Origin: CAVPXC01 sp963709505
GTDB lineage: Bacteria > Chloroflexota > Anaerolineae > JAAEKA01
Length of the DNA stretch: 64,000 nt
Reading direction: 5' to 3'
Assembly: GCA_963709505.1 (NCBI GenBank)
Contig: CAVPXC010000021.1
Span: 1 to 64,000 of the forward strand
Shown here: one piece after another, positions 1 to 6,935 of the stretch
How positions within the stretch are numbered: the first letter of the stretch is position 1
How the letters are laid out: every line of letters begins with the position of its first letter
Position numbers and translations under genes: made by a program
The notes under the pieces: generated by a model
What the model was told of the DNA's origin: nothing
Databases searched by the model: none
Seen by the model: only the letters and a program-made list of their open reading frames with translations

Positions 1-396
1 TTGTTCGTGCGGGCCCAGGGCCGCTGTGAATACTGCCAATCTGTGGTCGAGTACGCCACCCAATCCTTCGATATTGACCACATTGTGCCTGTTAGTCGAG
101 GCGGCACCTCAACGGTCGATAATCTGGCCTTTGCCTGCTCGGGCTGTAACAGCCACAAGTTCAACCGGCTTACTGCCCCCGATCCTGTGGACGGCACGGA
201 TGTGCCGCTTTTCCATCCGCGTCAACAGCGTTGGCAAGACCATTTTGGCTGGACTGAGGACTTCACGCAGGTAGTCGGGCTGACCGCATCGGGCCGTGCT
301 ACTGTCGCTACCCTGCAACTCAATCGTTCCGGCGTGGTAAGCTTGCGCCGGTTGCTCTGCCAGGCAGGCAAACATCCTCCAGCCTTTCAAGAGTAG
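1..396 (+). CDS. HNH endonuclease (5' end at window edge)
   Basis: Small metal-dependent nuclease of the HNH family. The zinc-knuckle pairs CEYC (residues 9-12) and CSGC (46-49) flank the ββα-metal core DHIVPVSRGG (26-35), and N41 and H52 complete the usual His-Asn-His pattern. The frame is open from base 1, where a TTG could be a start, so the protein may be truncated by the window edge; 131 aa are visible. HNH proteins of this kind are common free-standing nucleases in mobile or defence regions. Its neighbours are remnants of a nuclease-like gene and a broken AbiEi gene, which fits an accessory island. Substrate and role are not deducible. Confidence 0.85.
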   Translation: MFVRAQGRCEYCQSVVEYATQSFDIDHIVPVSRGGTSTVDNLAFACSGCNSHKFNRLTAPDPVDGTDVPLFHPRQQRWQDHFGWTEDFTQVVGLTASGRATVATLQLNRSGVVSLRRLLCQAGKHPPAFQE

Positions 397-447
397 CGGG
401 CAGACTTCGGAGATAGCCGCGCCCTCCTCCAACTCTCCCCCCGTGCG

Positions 448-498
448 AGCTTTGGTCCCACGAGGCCAGGGACTTCACCGCCTGGCTCGCCGAGCAAT
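448..498 (+). pseudogene. Remnant resembling the N-terminus of a DUF4268/nuclease-type protein
   Basis: The short frame reads ELWSHEARDFTAWLAEQ and then stops at the TGA that overlaps the AbiEi ATG. The phrase resembles the N-terminal LWPHEAxDFTPWLAE signature of DUF4268-type accessory proteins (recall of the family, not a search). There is no start codon and no downstream continuation. It looks like a deletion that joined this remnant to the AbiEi pseudogene. Confidence 0.35.
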
Positions 499-1138
499 GA
501 TGCCGATAGATACGCTCGACAAGCTCTACTCGATCGCCGAAGCGCAAGCAGGGTACTTCACGACCCACCAGGCCGAGGACGCCGGCGTCGATCGATCGCA
601 GCTATCGCGCTATGCTGCGGCCGGTCGGGTGCAACGGGCCAGACATGGCGTCTACCGCCTGACCATTTTCCGCGTTCTGCCATGAAGACCTGTTAATCGC
701 CTGGTTGGAGACCGGTCCCAATTCGGTGATCTCTCATGACAGCGCCCTTGCGCTGTATGATCTGTCCGACGCGCTGCCGGCCGCGATCCACCCGACCGTC
801 ACGCGCACAGCCTCGCGATGCGTCATGGCCTGCGCCTGCATGCCAGCCAGATCAGTCAAGAGGAAATCACCAACTTCGAAGGACTGCCGGTCACAACCGT
901 TGCTTGCACGATTGCCGACGTGGCTCCTGAGGGATCGGCGGATGAGCTGGTCGAGCAGGCAGTGCAAGAAGCTGTGTCTCGAGGCCTGGTGCAGCCTGAC
1001 GACCTGCGCTCGGCAGCGGCGCGTCGGGGGAAACGCGTGAGCCAGCTGATAGACCGTGCATTGGAAATGATGGCCTTCCTTGTGTCTGCTGGCCCGCCCC
1101 TTCCGGACCTGCGCCACCCTGTCCGGCCTGTTTGCTGA
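497..1138 (+). pseudogene. AbiEi-type antitoxin, frameshifted paralogue
   Basis: Broken copy of the intact gene at 12987-13577, starting with the same ATGATG (MMPIDTLDKLYSI). The alignment by eye is close along nearly the whole length. A 2-base deletion near 665-675 ends the frame at a TGA at 683-685. A 1-base deletion near 805-815 restores the original frame, which then runs to 1138 with an unrelated C-terminal tail after the RALE motif. The N-terminal winged-helix part (QAEDAGVDRSQLSRYAAAGR) is intact, so a 60-aa DNA-binding fragment could still be made. No AbiEii toxin gene follows. Confidence 0.8.
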
Positions 1139-1201
1139 CACAGATCCCTTGTTCTGTTGGAGTGTGACGTTTTTTCCGACCTATGGTAAAATCGTAACGT
1201 A

Positions 1202-1243
1202 GCCTCTGGCTCCGCCCAGCGCGTCGGTGATGGAGCCAGAGGC
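1202..1243 (+). terminator. 12-bp hairpin in intergenic region
   Basis: GCCTCTGGCTCC (1202-1213) pairs perfectly with 1232-1243 across an 18-nt loop. It lies after the AbiEi pseudogene and is followed by a weak CTTGTTTT stretch, so it may be a terminator or a repeat remnant. I see no convincing gene elsewhere in 1139-1529. Confidence 0.4.
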
Positions 1244-1529
1244 ACTTGTTTTGGGGGTGGATGTCTGCGGACAGCAGGCGAGAATTGCACAAAATAGAAC
1301 ATACGTGCTATACTGCCAACAACCCCAACCATTGCCTTGTCCACCCCCACACCGCAGGGCTCCCCCTGAGCCGCCGGCAGCATCGACGCCGCAAGAGGCA
1401 AGCGGGCTGGAAAACACACAGATCAACCTGGTTTGACGCTGCCAGGATCGCAGTCGGAGGTAGCTGCCAGGCACAGGGCATCCCTTCTTGCCAACACCAG
1501 GCACCGACCGACGCTGCTCAGGACGCCGC

Positions 1530-2129
1530 ATGTGGGAACCGCTTCACGCATTTACGTTTGACGCCGACGCGGACGACGTGTTCTTTCATATCCTGGGGTC
1601 GGAACGACAGCGTCCCCGGAGGATCGTGCTGACCAACCATGCGTACTGGTTCGTGTGCGAGTTTCGGCCGACCACCCATGGCGCAGCCTTGTACGCTGTG
1701 GCGCTGCACGCGCGGCTGTATGGCGCGAAGGCCGGAAGCAAACCCGGACAAGTGGGACGGGCGCCATGGGATTGGAATCTCATGCTACGAGGTCGGGCAA
1801 ACCCGACGCCAGTGGCCGAAGGGGAGGTGGGTCGCATCGCGCTGCTGCAGCGGCGACCTGGCCACTGCCGCGCCGAACTGTACTTGGCGCAGGAGTGGAA
1901 AGGCCTGACGTGGCAGTACGAGGACGTCAATGGCGAACTGGTTGACATGACCGGCGCCACCTTTCTGGTCACCATGTGGCGCGGCCTATTAGAGGAGTGG
2001 ATCGAGGGGCGCGCGGCAGAGAATGAGACCAGCCCGTGGGGCGACTGGTCGCCGAGCGCCAAGGAGATAGCCCTGCTGCGTGAGGTGATCGAGGAGCGGG
2101 AGGGCGAGGAGCGCGGGAGCAAGGCGTAA
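1530..2129 (+). CDS. Hypothetical protein
   Basis: I do not recognise this family. The open frame starts upstream at 1488; ATG 1530 (MWEPLHAFTFDADADDVFF) is the more natural start, giving 199 aa. The protein is soluble, Trp-rich in the middle (WKGLTWQYEDVNGELVDM), and ends in a charged Glu/Arg helix. No signal peptide or membrane segment is visible. It is followed almost immediately by another short hypothetical gene and then by a terminator, so the two probably form a unit at the left side of the replication module. Confidence 0.55.
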   Translation: MWEPLHAFTFDADADDVFFHILGSERQRPRRIVLTNHAYWFVCEFRPTTHGAALYAVALHARLYGAKAGSKPGQVGRAPWDWNLMLRGRANPTPVAEGEVGRIALLQRRPGHCRAELYLAQEWKGLTWQYEDVNGELVDMTGATFLVTMWRGLLEEWIEGRAAENETSPWGDWSPSAKEIALLREVIEEREGEERGSKA

Positions 2130-2178
2130 CAGCGTCGAAGCCGGGAAAGCGCGCCACGACGACACCGCGGCGATCCGC

Positions 2179-2463
2179 TCGTTGTTGGAGACGTGGGTCG
2201 AGCAGCAGACCAAGGAGCACACCCCGCCAAGGGCGAGACGACAGGCTGGCCGTCCGCCAGACGCCGACGACGATTGGGCTTACGGCCAGTTAATGCAGGG
2301 GCGAGGGATGTGGGAGGTGTACCAGGAGTGGCGCAAGCGCATCCCGGCGGAACGCCTGGAGCGGCTATCGGAGCCGTATGATGCGTTCAAGAAGGCGATG
2401 CGGCGCAGGAGAATGAAAGACAGAAACCCAGGCCGCTTCGCAGGAGGGTGGGTCGTAGAATGA
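2179..2463 (+). CDS. Hypothetical protein
   Basis: About 94 aa, starting at TTG 2179 or 2182 (LLETWVEQQTKEHTPP). The frame is open back into the end of the previous gene but holds no better start. The product is basic and Arg-rich (QEWRKRIPAERLERL; KKAMRRRRMKDR), which could suit nucleic-acid binding, but no named domain is seen. It is followed 35 bases later by a strong terminator. Its position directly before the iteron-like tract hints at a role in the mobile element. Confidence 0.5.
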   Translation, partial: SLLETWVEQQTKEHTPPRARRQAGRPPDADDDWAYGQLMQGRGMWEVYQEWRKRIPAERLERLSEPYDAFKKAMRRRRMKDRNPGRFAGGWVVE

Positions 2464-2498
2464 CCCGTCTGCGACTCGGGTGGGTGTGAACGGTATGC

Positions 2499-2531
2499 AA
2501 CAGCTCAGGCCGGCGGCCTGGGCTGTTTTTT
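2499..2531 (+). terminator. Rho-independent terminator
   Basis: AACAGC-T-CAGGCC (2499-2511) pairs with GGCCTG-G-GCTGTT (2515-2527) across a GGC loop and runs into a T tract (2526-2531). It ends the transcript of the two hypothetical genes and insulates the repeat tract that follows. Confidence 0.8.
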
Positions 2532-2540
2532 GTCGCTTCA

Positions 2541-2712
2541 GGGGACGAAAGGGACGAATTGGGGGACGAAATACAGTACCAAAGGGACGAAATGGGGGAC
2601 GAAATAGGGACGAAAAGCAGCACCAAAGAGACAAAATGGGGGGATGAAATGGGGATGAAATGGGGACGAAATGGGGACTAAAGGGACGAAATAGGGGACG
2701 AAAGGGACTAAT
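2541..2712. repeat. Iteron-like tract of GGGGACGAAAT units
   Basis: About 14 degenerate copies of GGGGACGAAAT lie head to tail at 2541, 2551, 2561, 2584, 2594, 2608, 2628, 2638, 2651, 2662, 2673, 2683, 2694 and 2704. Most spacings are 10-13 bp, close to one helical turn. Two copies are preceded by a CAGYACCAAA spacer (about 2574 and 2618). Direct repeats on one helical face next to a helicase and primase gene are typical of iteron replication origins, although the Rep protein that would bind here is not identified. The tract also leaves an artificial open frame on the minus strand. Confidence 0.6.
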
Positions 2713-2929
2713 CCCTATTCCGGCGGTGGGAGATCTGCTATGCTGAGGGCAGGCTGAAGGCTTACGCTCTTCTGTTCGCAGGGGAGCCGGCGAGCCGGAG
2801 GCCGGCGGTGGCCAGCATCGCACTTCGACGGCGCCTCGGCGTATCGAAGATCAGTTCAAGCCCCTCTTGCCCCAATCGCGACCAAGTTGTACAGAGGTGG
2901 CGCCCAGGGGTGCGGTGCTGGCCCCGTCA

Positions 2930-3056
2930 AGTCCTTGCGACGAAAACGAGTTGCAGGCGGCTGCCGGCGGACGAGCTGCGCCGGCCCACCGACCAGGTGC
3001 GATACTTCGTGCGCCGGGAGTTGGAGAAGCAAGCGCTGGATAGTTACGATGGCTAG
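2930..3056 (+). pseudogene. Possible remnant of a ribbon-helix-helix protein
   Basis: The end of this frame reads LRRPTDQVRYFVRRELEKQ, like the second half of Arc/CopG-type small DNA-binding proteins. The expected preceding part (ELQAAA) is present in another frame, so a single-base deletion near 2960-2975 seems to have broken it. Very short, low confidence. Confidence 0.25.
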
Positions 3057-3074
3057 GAGCAAAAGGAGACCCTC

Positions 3075-3299
3075 ATGAGCAATCAACAGACGACGCAGGA
3101 TGGTCCATGGTCTGACAAGGAGGTGCATCAGTGCCTGGTCAGGGTGTACAGCATCCTGATCGAGGTCGGGCGCCGGCGACAGGTACCCGGCGCGCGGGTG
3201 ATAGGTGCAGAGGCTGGCGAAGACCTCGCCGGCATCGAGGTGCAAATCGAGATCGTGATCACCGTGGAGGATGACGTGCCCTTCGTGACTGATTTCTGA
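3075..3299 (+). CDS. Small hypothetical protein
   Basis: 74 aa, starting ATG 3075 with a good ribosome-binding site (AAAGGAGA at 3061-3068). The N-terminal half is polar with a short amphipathic helix (EVHQCLVRVYSILIEVGRRR). The C-terminal half is acidic and β-like (GIEVQIEIVITVEDDVPF). The family is not recognised. It sits 40 bases ahead of the DUF3987-like gene, probably in the same transcript, so it may be an accessory factor of the replication module. Confidence 0.55.
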   Translation: MSNQQTTQDGPWSDKEVHQCLVRVYSILIEVGRRRQVPGARVIGAEAGEDLAGIEVQIEIVITVEDDVPFVTDF

Positions 3300-3339
3300 C
3301 GCCCATTCCCCAAACCCCCCGTACTTTTCGAGGCGCGCG

Positions 3340-4827
3340 ATGACAGAACAGACTGCCCCCTTCGACCTGTCCACCTTGGTGGAACAGGCGATCGTTCATC
3401 AGCCAGGCCGGAATGGCACAGGCAAGCCAGCTCCGCCAGATGTAGGCGGCTGTCCACCGCTGCCTCCCCAGGCCCGACTGGATCCGGCCCTGGCGGATGG
3501 CGCCAGCCGTTGGCTGGACGACTACATCGTCTTCAGCCGTTATTGGTCGCCCCGGGCCTACGACGGTTTCCACGAGGCCGTGGGCCTGTGGGTGCTCTCC
3601 ACGGCCGCGGCCGGCCGGGTGATGGTCCACTTTGGCGGCGAGCGCTTCACGTCGCTCTACATCCTGCTCTGCGCACGCACCAGCCTGCACACCAAGTCCA
3701 CCACCGCCGAAATTGGCGCGCAGACGCTCAAGGCGGCGGGGCTGGATTGGCTGCTGCTCGGCGACAGCATGACTCCGCAGAAGTTCATCCGTGACCTGGC
3801 CGCGCACCTGCCTGACGACTACGACAGTCTGCCGCCGGCGCTGCAAGAACGCGTGCGGGCGCGGCTGGCGCTCAGCGGACAACGCGGCTGGTTCTACGAG
3901 GAATTTGGCCAGCAAATCGCGGCCATGATGCGGCTCAACGGCATCATGGCCGACTTTCGCGGCCTCCTGCGCCGGCTGGACGACCACCACGAGGTCTATG
4001 CCTATGGCACGATCAGTCGGGGCGACGACACGGTGGAGCGGCCGTACCTGGCCCTGTTGGCCAATCTGACGCCGGCTGAGCTGCGGTTCTACGCCCGGCC
4101 GGGCGGCGCGCTGTGGCAGGACGGCTTCTACGCCCGCTTCGCCTTCGTGGCGCCGCCCAGGCACGACGGCGGCAAGCGCGGCAAGTTCCCCCCGGGCGAA
4201 CGCACAATTCCGCTGCATCTGGTGGAGCCGCTCGTGGCCTGGCATCAGCGGCTGGGCATGCCGGACATCCGGATCGTCGCCGCCACGGACGGCGAGGGCA
4301 AGCCGACGGGGTCGCGCCGGGTGGAGCGCGGCGAGTTCGCGCCGGCCATCTGCGCGTTTGGGCCAGGCGTAGTCGAGGCCTACTACGCCTACTACGACGG
4401 CCTGCTGGACATCGTCGAGCAGAGCCAGAGCACCGACCTGGACGGCAACTACGCGCGACTGGCCGAGAAGGCGCTGCGCATCGCAACCCTGCTGGCCAGC
4501 CTGGAAGGCGGCGATCTGATCGAGCTGCGCCACTGGGCGAGGTCCCAGCAGATCGCCGAGCGCTGGCGCGCCGACTTGCACCACCTCATGGCGGCGCTGG
4601 GCGAGTCAGAGCCAACCCGCAGCGAGCAGCAGGAGGATCAGGTGTGGCAGAGGTTGTGCGTGCTGGCGGCAAACGGACAGGCGCCGACGGCCCGCGAGAT
4701 CGGCCAGGGCATTCGCGGCATGACGACCCAGGCCGTGGAGCGGGTGTTGGGGCCGTTGGCGCGCAGCGGCGAGGTGGCGGTGGAGAGCGCGGGCCGCACA
4801 CAGCGCTACCGGCCGGTCGAAGTGTAG
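3340..4827 (+). CDS. DUF3987-like replication ATPase/helicase
   Basis: 495-aa protein resembling the DUF3987/YfjI group of primase-helicase-like proteins found on plasmids, phages and ICEs. A degenerate P-loop (ARTSLHTKSTTAE, about 112-124) is followed by a Walker-B-like GWFYEEFG (about 187-194). A conserved middle domain follows, and a C-terminal winged-helix segment (about 430-490, PTAREIGQGIRGMTTQAVERVLG) is suited to DNA binding. It is preceded by the iteron-like tract and followed by a CHC2 primase, so it is probably the initiator or helicase of an integrated replicon. The stop codon lies inside the first of several TGTAGAC repeats. The exact family assignment is by resemblance. Confidence 0.65.
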   Translation: MTEQTAPFDLSTLVEQAIVHQPGRNGTGKPAPPDVGGCPPLPPQARLDPALADGASRWLDDYIVFSRYWSPRAYDGFHEAVGLWVLSTAAAGRVMVHFGGERFTSLYILLCARTSLHTKSTTAEIGAQTLKAAGLDWLLLGDSMTPQKFIRDLAAHLPDDYDSLPPALQERVRARLALSGQRGWFYEEFGQQIAAMMRLNGIMADFRGLLRRLDDHHEVYAYGTISRGDDTVERPYLALLANLTPAELRFYARPGGALWQDGFYARFAFVAPPRHDGGKRGKFPPGERTIPLHLVEPLVAWHQRLGMPDIRIVAATDGEGKPTGSRRVERGEFAPAICAFGPGVVEAYYAYYDGLLDIVEQSQSTDLDGNYARLAEKALRIATLLASLEGGDLIELRHWARSQQIAERWRADLHHLMAALGESEPTRSEQQEDQVWQRLCVLAANGQAPTAREIGQGIRGMTTQAVERVLGPLARSGEVAVESAGRTQRYRPVEV

Positions 4828-4846
4828 ACATGTAGACGCGTAACGT

Positions 4847-4882
4847 GTAGACAAAAGCCCAAAAACGCCACTTTTTGTCTAC
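4847..4882 (+). terminator. Hairpin with TGTAGAC repeats
   Basis: GTAGACAAAAG (4847-4857) pairs with CTTTTTGTCTAC (4871-4882). The T-rich right arm would serve as a terminator for the DUF3987-like gene. TGTAGAC is repeated directly at about 4823, 4831 and 4846, the first copy including the stop codon. Confidence 0.5.
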
Positions 4883-4898
4883 GCTTCGTAACTCTTCA

Positions 4899-5032
4899 CC
4901 CGTCATTCCCGCGAAAGCGGGAAACCATCTGCGTTTTCGTTTCAGGTTGACACCGTTTGCTCGTTGTTCTCTCTCAGGCCGGTTACGAGAATGAGCAGAA
5001 TGGATTCCCGCTTTCGTGGGAATGACGAGTGA
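4899..5032. repeat. Palindromic GNRA-hairpin repeat (inverted pair)
   Basis: The CGTCATTCCCGCGAAAGCGG motif (from about 4902) is a hairpin with a GAAA loop, and an inverted copy (ATTCCCGCTTTCGTGGGAAT, about 5004-5023) lies 80 bp further on. It belongs to the same family as the elements at 40699-40823 and 43546-43973. It is MITE-like and sits between the helicase and primase genes. Confidence 0.7.
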
Positions 5033-5070
5033 GTAGTTTCTACGCTTCGAGCGCAAGGTGTGAGGACGAG

Positions 5071-6180
5071 ATGACAACGACGATCAGCCGCATCAAGGAG
5101 ATGGTGGACTGCCGCGATCTGGCGGCGCACTACCTGGGTGAACCCGCCGCGCGGGTCGGTCGGGCCTGGCAGTGGTTCTGCCCGTTCCACCCGGATCAGG
5201 CGACGCCCAGCTTGACGGTCTACCGGGACGGCTATCGCTGCTTCGGCTGCGGCGTCCATGGCGACCACTTCGGGCTGATCATGGCCCTGGAGCACGTCGA
5301 CTTCCCGGCGGCCAGAGAGCGGCTGGAATGGAACCTGCTCGGCGTCGATGGGGCCAGCACGCGGAGCGATGGCTGTCGCCGGCCGGAGCAGCATCTGGCG
5401 GCCTGGCGCGTGGCCGGCTGGCAGTGGTCGGCGTGGCAAGCTGTCGACGCGGCGGCCAGGCGCCTCGACGAAACGGCCGGCGCGTTGGGGCGAGCTTATT
5501 TGCTCAGCCGGGGCCTCACGCCGGCGACGTGGCGGGCCTGGCGGCTGGGCTACGCGCCGCAGGTCAGGCGCTGGCGTCGCGAGCGGCAAAGCGAGGATCG
5601 CTGGCAGGCCGAGGCGCTCGGCCCGGCGATTACGCTGCCGTGGACTGATGGTCGGGCGGTCAAGGCGTTGCAGTACCGGCTGATCAGCCATCCGGAGCTG
5701 CGCTACTGGCAGAAGGCCGGCGGTGAGCGGACGCTGTTCGGCGTGCATTTGCTCAAGAGACAGCCGGCGCTGGTGGTTTGCGAAGGCGAGCTCAACGCGG
5801 TCAGCATCTGGCAGGTGGCCGGGGATCAGGTGGATGTGGTCTCGTTTGGGCCGCAGAGCAATGTCGAGCGCGCGGCGCCATATCTGCGGCGGCTGACAGG
5901 GCGGTATCGGTGGGTGGTTGTTTGGGCCGATGAGCAGGGGGTGGCGCGGGAGGTGGCGAGGGTGGTGGGTAGGCAGGCCATCTTCTCCGCGACCGCCCCA
6001 GAAACCCCCTCCCCAACCCTCCCCCTCGGAGGGGGAGGGAGCCGGGTGATTGCGCTGTGTTCGCCGCAGGGGATGGATGCCAACAACCTGCTGGTGAGCG
6101 GATGGCTGCGCGAGTTTATGATAGCAGTCGTGGCTAAGGCGGCTTATGAAGAGGTGGACGGTGGACGAGACGAGGCGTGA
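5071..6180 (+). CDS. CHC2 zinc-finger TOPRIM primase
   Basis: DNA primase-like protein, 369 aa from ATG 5071. The N-terminal CHC2 zinc finger shows FCPFHPD (about 37-43) and CFGCGVHGD (about 57-65). A TOPRIM fold follows with LVVCEGELNAVSIWQ (E at about 237) and VVVWADEQGVAREV. It lacks a DnaB-interaction domain, as in plasmid and ICE primases. It would synthesise RNA primers for the element, together with the DUF3987-like ATPase upstream. Near the C-terminus (about 310-323) the reading frame passes through a GC-rich palindrome that adds PSPTLPLGGGG. The gene overlaps the next ORF by 35 bases. Confidence 0.85.
   Translation: MTTTISRIKEMVDCRDLAAHYLGEPAARVGRAWQWFCPFHPDQATPSLTVYRDGYRCFGCGVHGDHFGLIMALEHVDFPAARERLEWNLLGVDGASTRSDGCRRPEQHLAAWRVAGWQWSAWQAVDAAARRLDETAGALGRAYLLSRGLTPATWRAWRLGYAPQVRRWRRERQSEDRWQAEALGPAITLPWTDGRAVKALQYRLISHPELRYWQKAGGERTLFGVHLLKRQPALVVCEGELNAVSIWQVAGDQVDVVSFGPQSNVERAAPYLRRLTGRYRWVVVWADEQGVAREVARVVGRQAIFSATAPETPSPTLPLGGGGSRVIALCSPQGMDANNLLVSGWLREFMIAVVAKAAYEEVDGGRDEA
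6017..6039. repeat. GC-rich palindrome embedded in primase gene
   Basis: CCCTCCCCCTC (6017-6027) and GAGGGGGAGGG (6029-6039) form a perfect 11-bp inverted repeat with one central base. It is translated in frame as part of the primase C-terminal region, so it looks like an inserted palindromic element tolerated by the protein. Confidence 0.6.
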
Positions 6181-6445
6181 TGAAATCTGCGGGCAACAAA
6201 CGTTGTTGTTCGTGTGCGCCGGGTGCGCAGGCGAGACGATGCGGCGCGGCCGGCTGGTGGTGACCCACTGCATCGACGGCCGGCGGGTGCTACGGTTTGA
6301 GACAGGGCGCAAGCAAGGCGCCTGGTTGGAGCTGATGCCGGCAGACGCGGCTTGGCTGGCCGGCGTGCTGCAGGTCGATGTTACGGACGCGAACAGCCAG
6401 GGCTCTCAGGCTCCACGGTACATTCAAAATGGATTGATGATCTGA
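6146..6445 (+). CDS. Hypothetical protein
   Basis: 99 aa from ATG 6146, overlapping the primase end by 35 bases, so it is probably translationally coupled. It contains a CAGC knuckle (FVCAGCAGETMRRG) and a basic β-rich middle (RRVLRFETGRKQGAWLELMPADAAWL). No family is recognised. Position suggests an accessory gene of the replication module. Confidence 0.5.
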   Translation: MKRWTVDETRRDEICGQQTLLFVCAGCAGETMRRGRLVVTHCIDGRRVLRFETGRKQGAWLELMPADAAWLAGVLQVDVTDANSQGSQAPRYIQNGLMI

Positions 6446-6460
6446 TACGTCGGTCGAGTA

Positions 6461-6535
6461 GGTCCTGGCGGCGTCGTACCGAATTGTGCAGTGTACACAG
6501 AAGGCTCAAATCAGCCGAGACTCGCCGCCAGGACC
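6461..6535 (-). repeat. Structured recombination-site-like repeat H1 (inverted)
   Basis: Arms GGTCCTGGCGGCG (6461-6473) and CGCCGCCAGGACC (6523-6535) pair perfectly over 13 bp around a 49-nt loop. Read on the minus strand, the loop begins AGTCTCGG, as in H2 and H3, so this copy is in inverted orientation. Confidence 0.75.
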
Positions 6536-6592
6536 GTATCGAGACCTTCGGATCAAATAGGCCACCGTATCGAGTTCCACGGGTCTCGATAC

Positions 6593-6667
6593 GGGTCTGG
6601 CGGCGAGTCTCGGTAGCTGGAAGCATTGGGTGCTCAAGCTGATAATCAGTCGAGCGCCGCCAGACCC
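6593..6667 (+). repeat. Structured recombination-site-like repeat H2
   Basis: Arms GGGTCTGGCGGCG (6593-6605) and CGCCGCCAGACCC (6655-6667) pair over 13 bp around a 49-nt loop starting AGTCTCGGTAGCTGG. The geometry is identical to H1 and H3. Confidence 0.75.
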
Positions 6668-6778
6668 TACTCGACCCACGCTCATGAGATAGCAAACCAA
6701 GACTGTCTGGTAGCTGGAATTCAATCCACGACCGTATCGAGACCTTTCGATCAAATAGGCCACCGTATCGAGTTCCAC

Positions 6779-6853
6779 GGGTCTGGCGGCAAGTCTCGGT
6801 AGCTGGGAACAACGGGTGCTTACGTTGATCGTGAATAAATCGCCGCCAGACCC
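6779..6853 (+). repeat. Structured recombination-site-like repeat H3
   Basis: Arms GGGTCTGGCGGC (6779-6790) and GCCGCCAGACCC (6842-6853) pair over 12 bp. The next pair (A6791/C6841) is mismatched, again enclosing 49 nt. The loop starts AGTCTCGGTAGCTGG and then diverges from H2. Confidence 0.75.
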
Positions 6854-6935
6854 TACTCCCTCCGGGACGGTTCCCAGTCGACCCACGGTTAATGAGACAC
6901 GCAGCAAAACTGTCTGGTAGCTGGATTATCGCATC

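Larger units (their letters stand above)
6533..6924. repeat. Two-copy direct repeat (~190 bp) upstream of recombinase
   Basis: Copy A (6533-6717) and copy B (6731-6924) are offset by 198 bp. Both start ACCGTATCGAGACC and end CTGTCTGGTAGCTGG. Each contains one hairpin (H2 or H3) followed by TACTCGACCCACG; copy B has a small insertion before GTCGACCCACG. The block ends 11 bases before the recombinase ATG, so it is a natural candidate for its binding or attachment region. Confidence 0.75.

Noticed and set aside
2365..2823. 152-aa minus-strand Pro/Phe-rich ORF (FRPLFRPFSPHF)
   Set aside because: It is the iteron-like tract read backwards.
3259..4584. 441-aa minus-strand ORF
   Set aside because: Antisense shadow of the DUF3987-like gene, with GC-rich wobble bias only.
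4942..6312. 456-aa minus-strand ORF
   Set aside because: Antisense shadow of the primase gene; runs through repeat elements and has no domain.
6461..6853. Classical integron attC sites
   Set aside because: Arms lack the RYYYAAC/GTTRRRY core and the recombinase lacks an obvious IntI-specific insertion. Retained only as structured recombination-site-like repeats.
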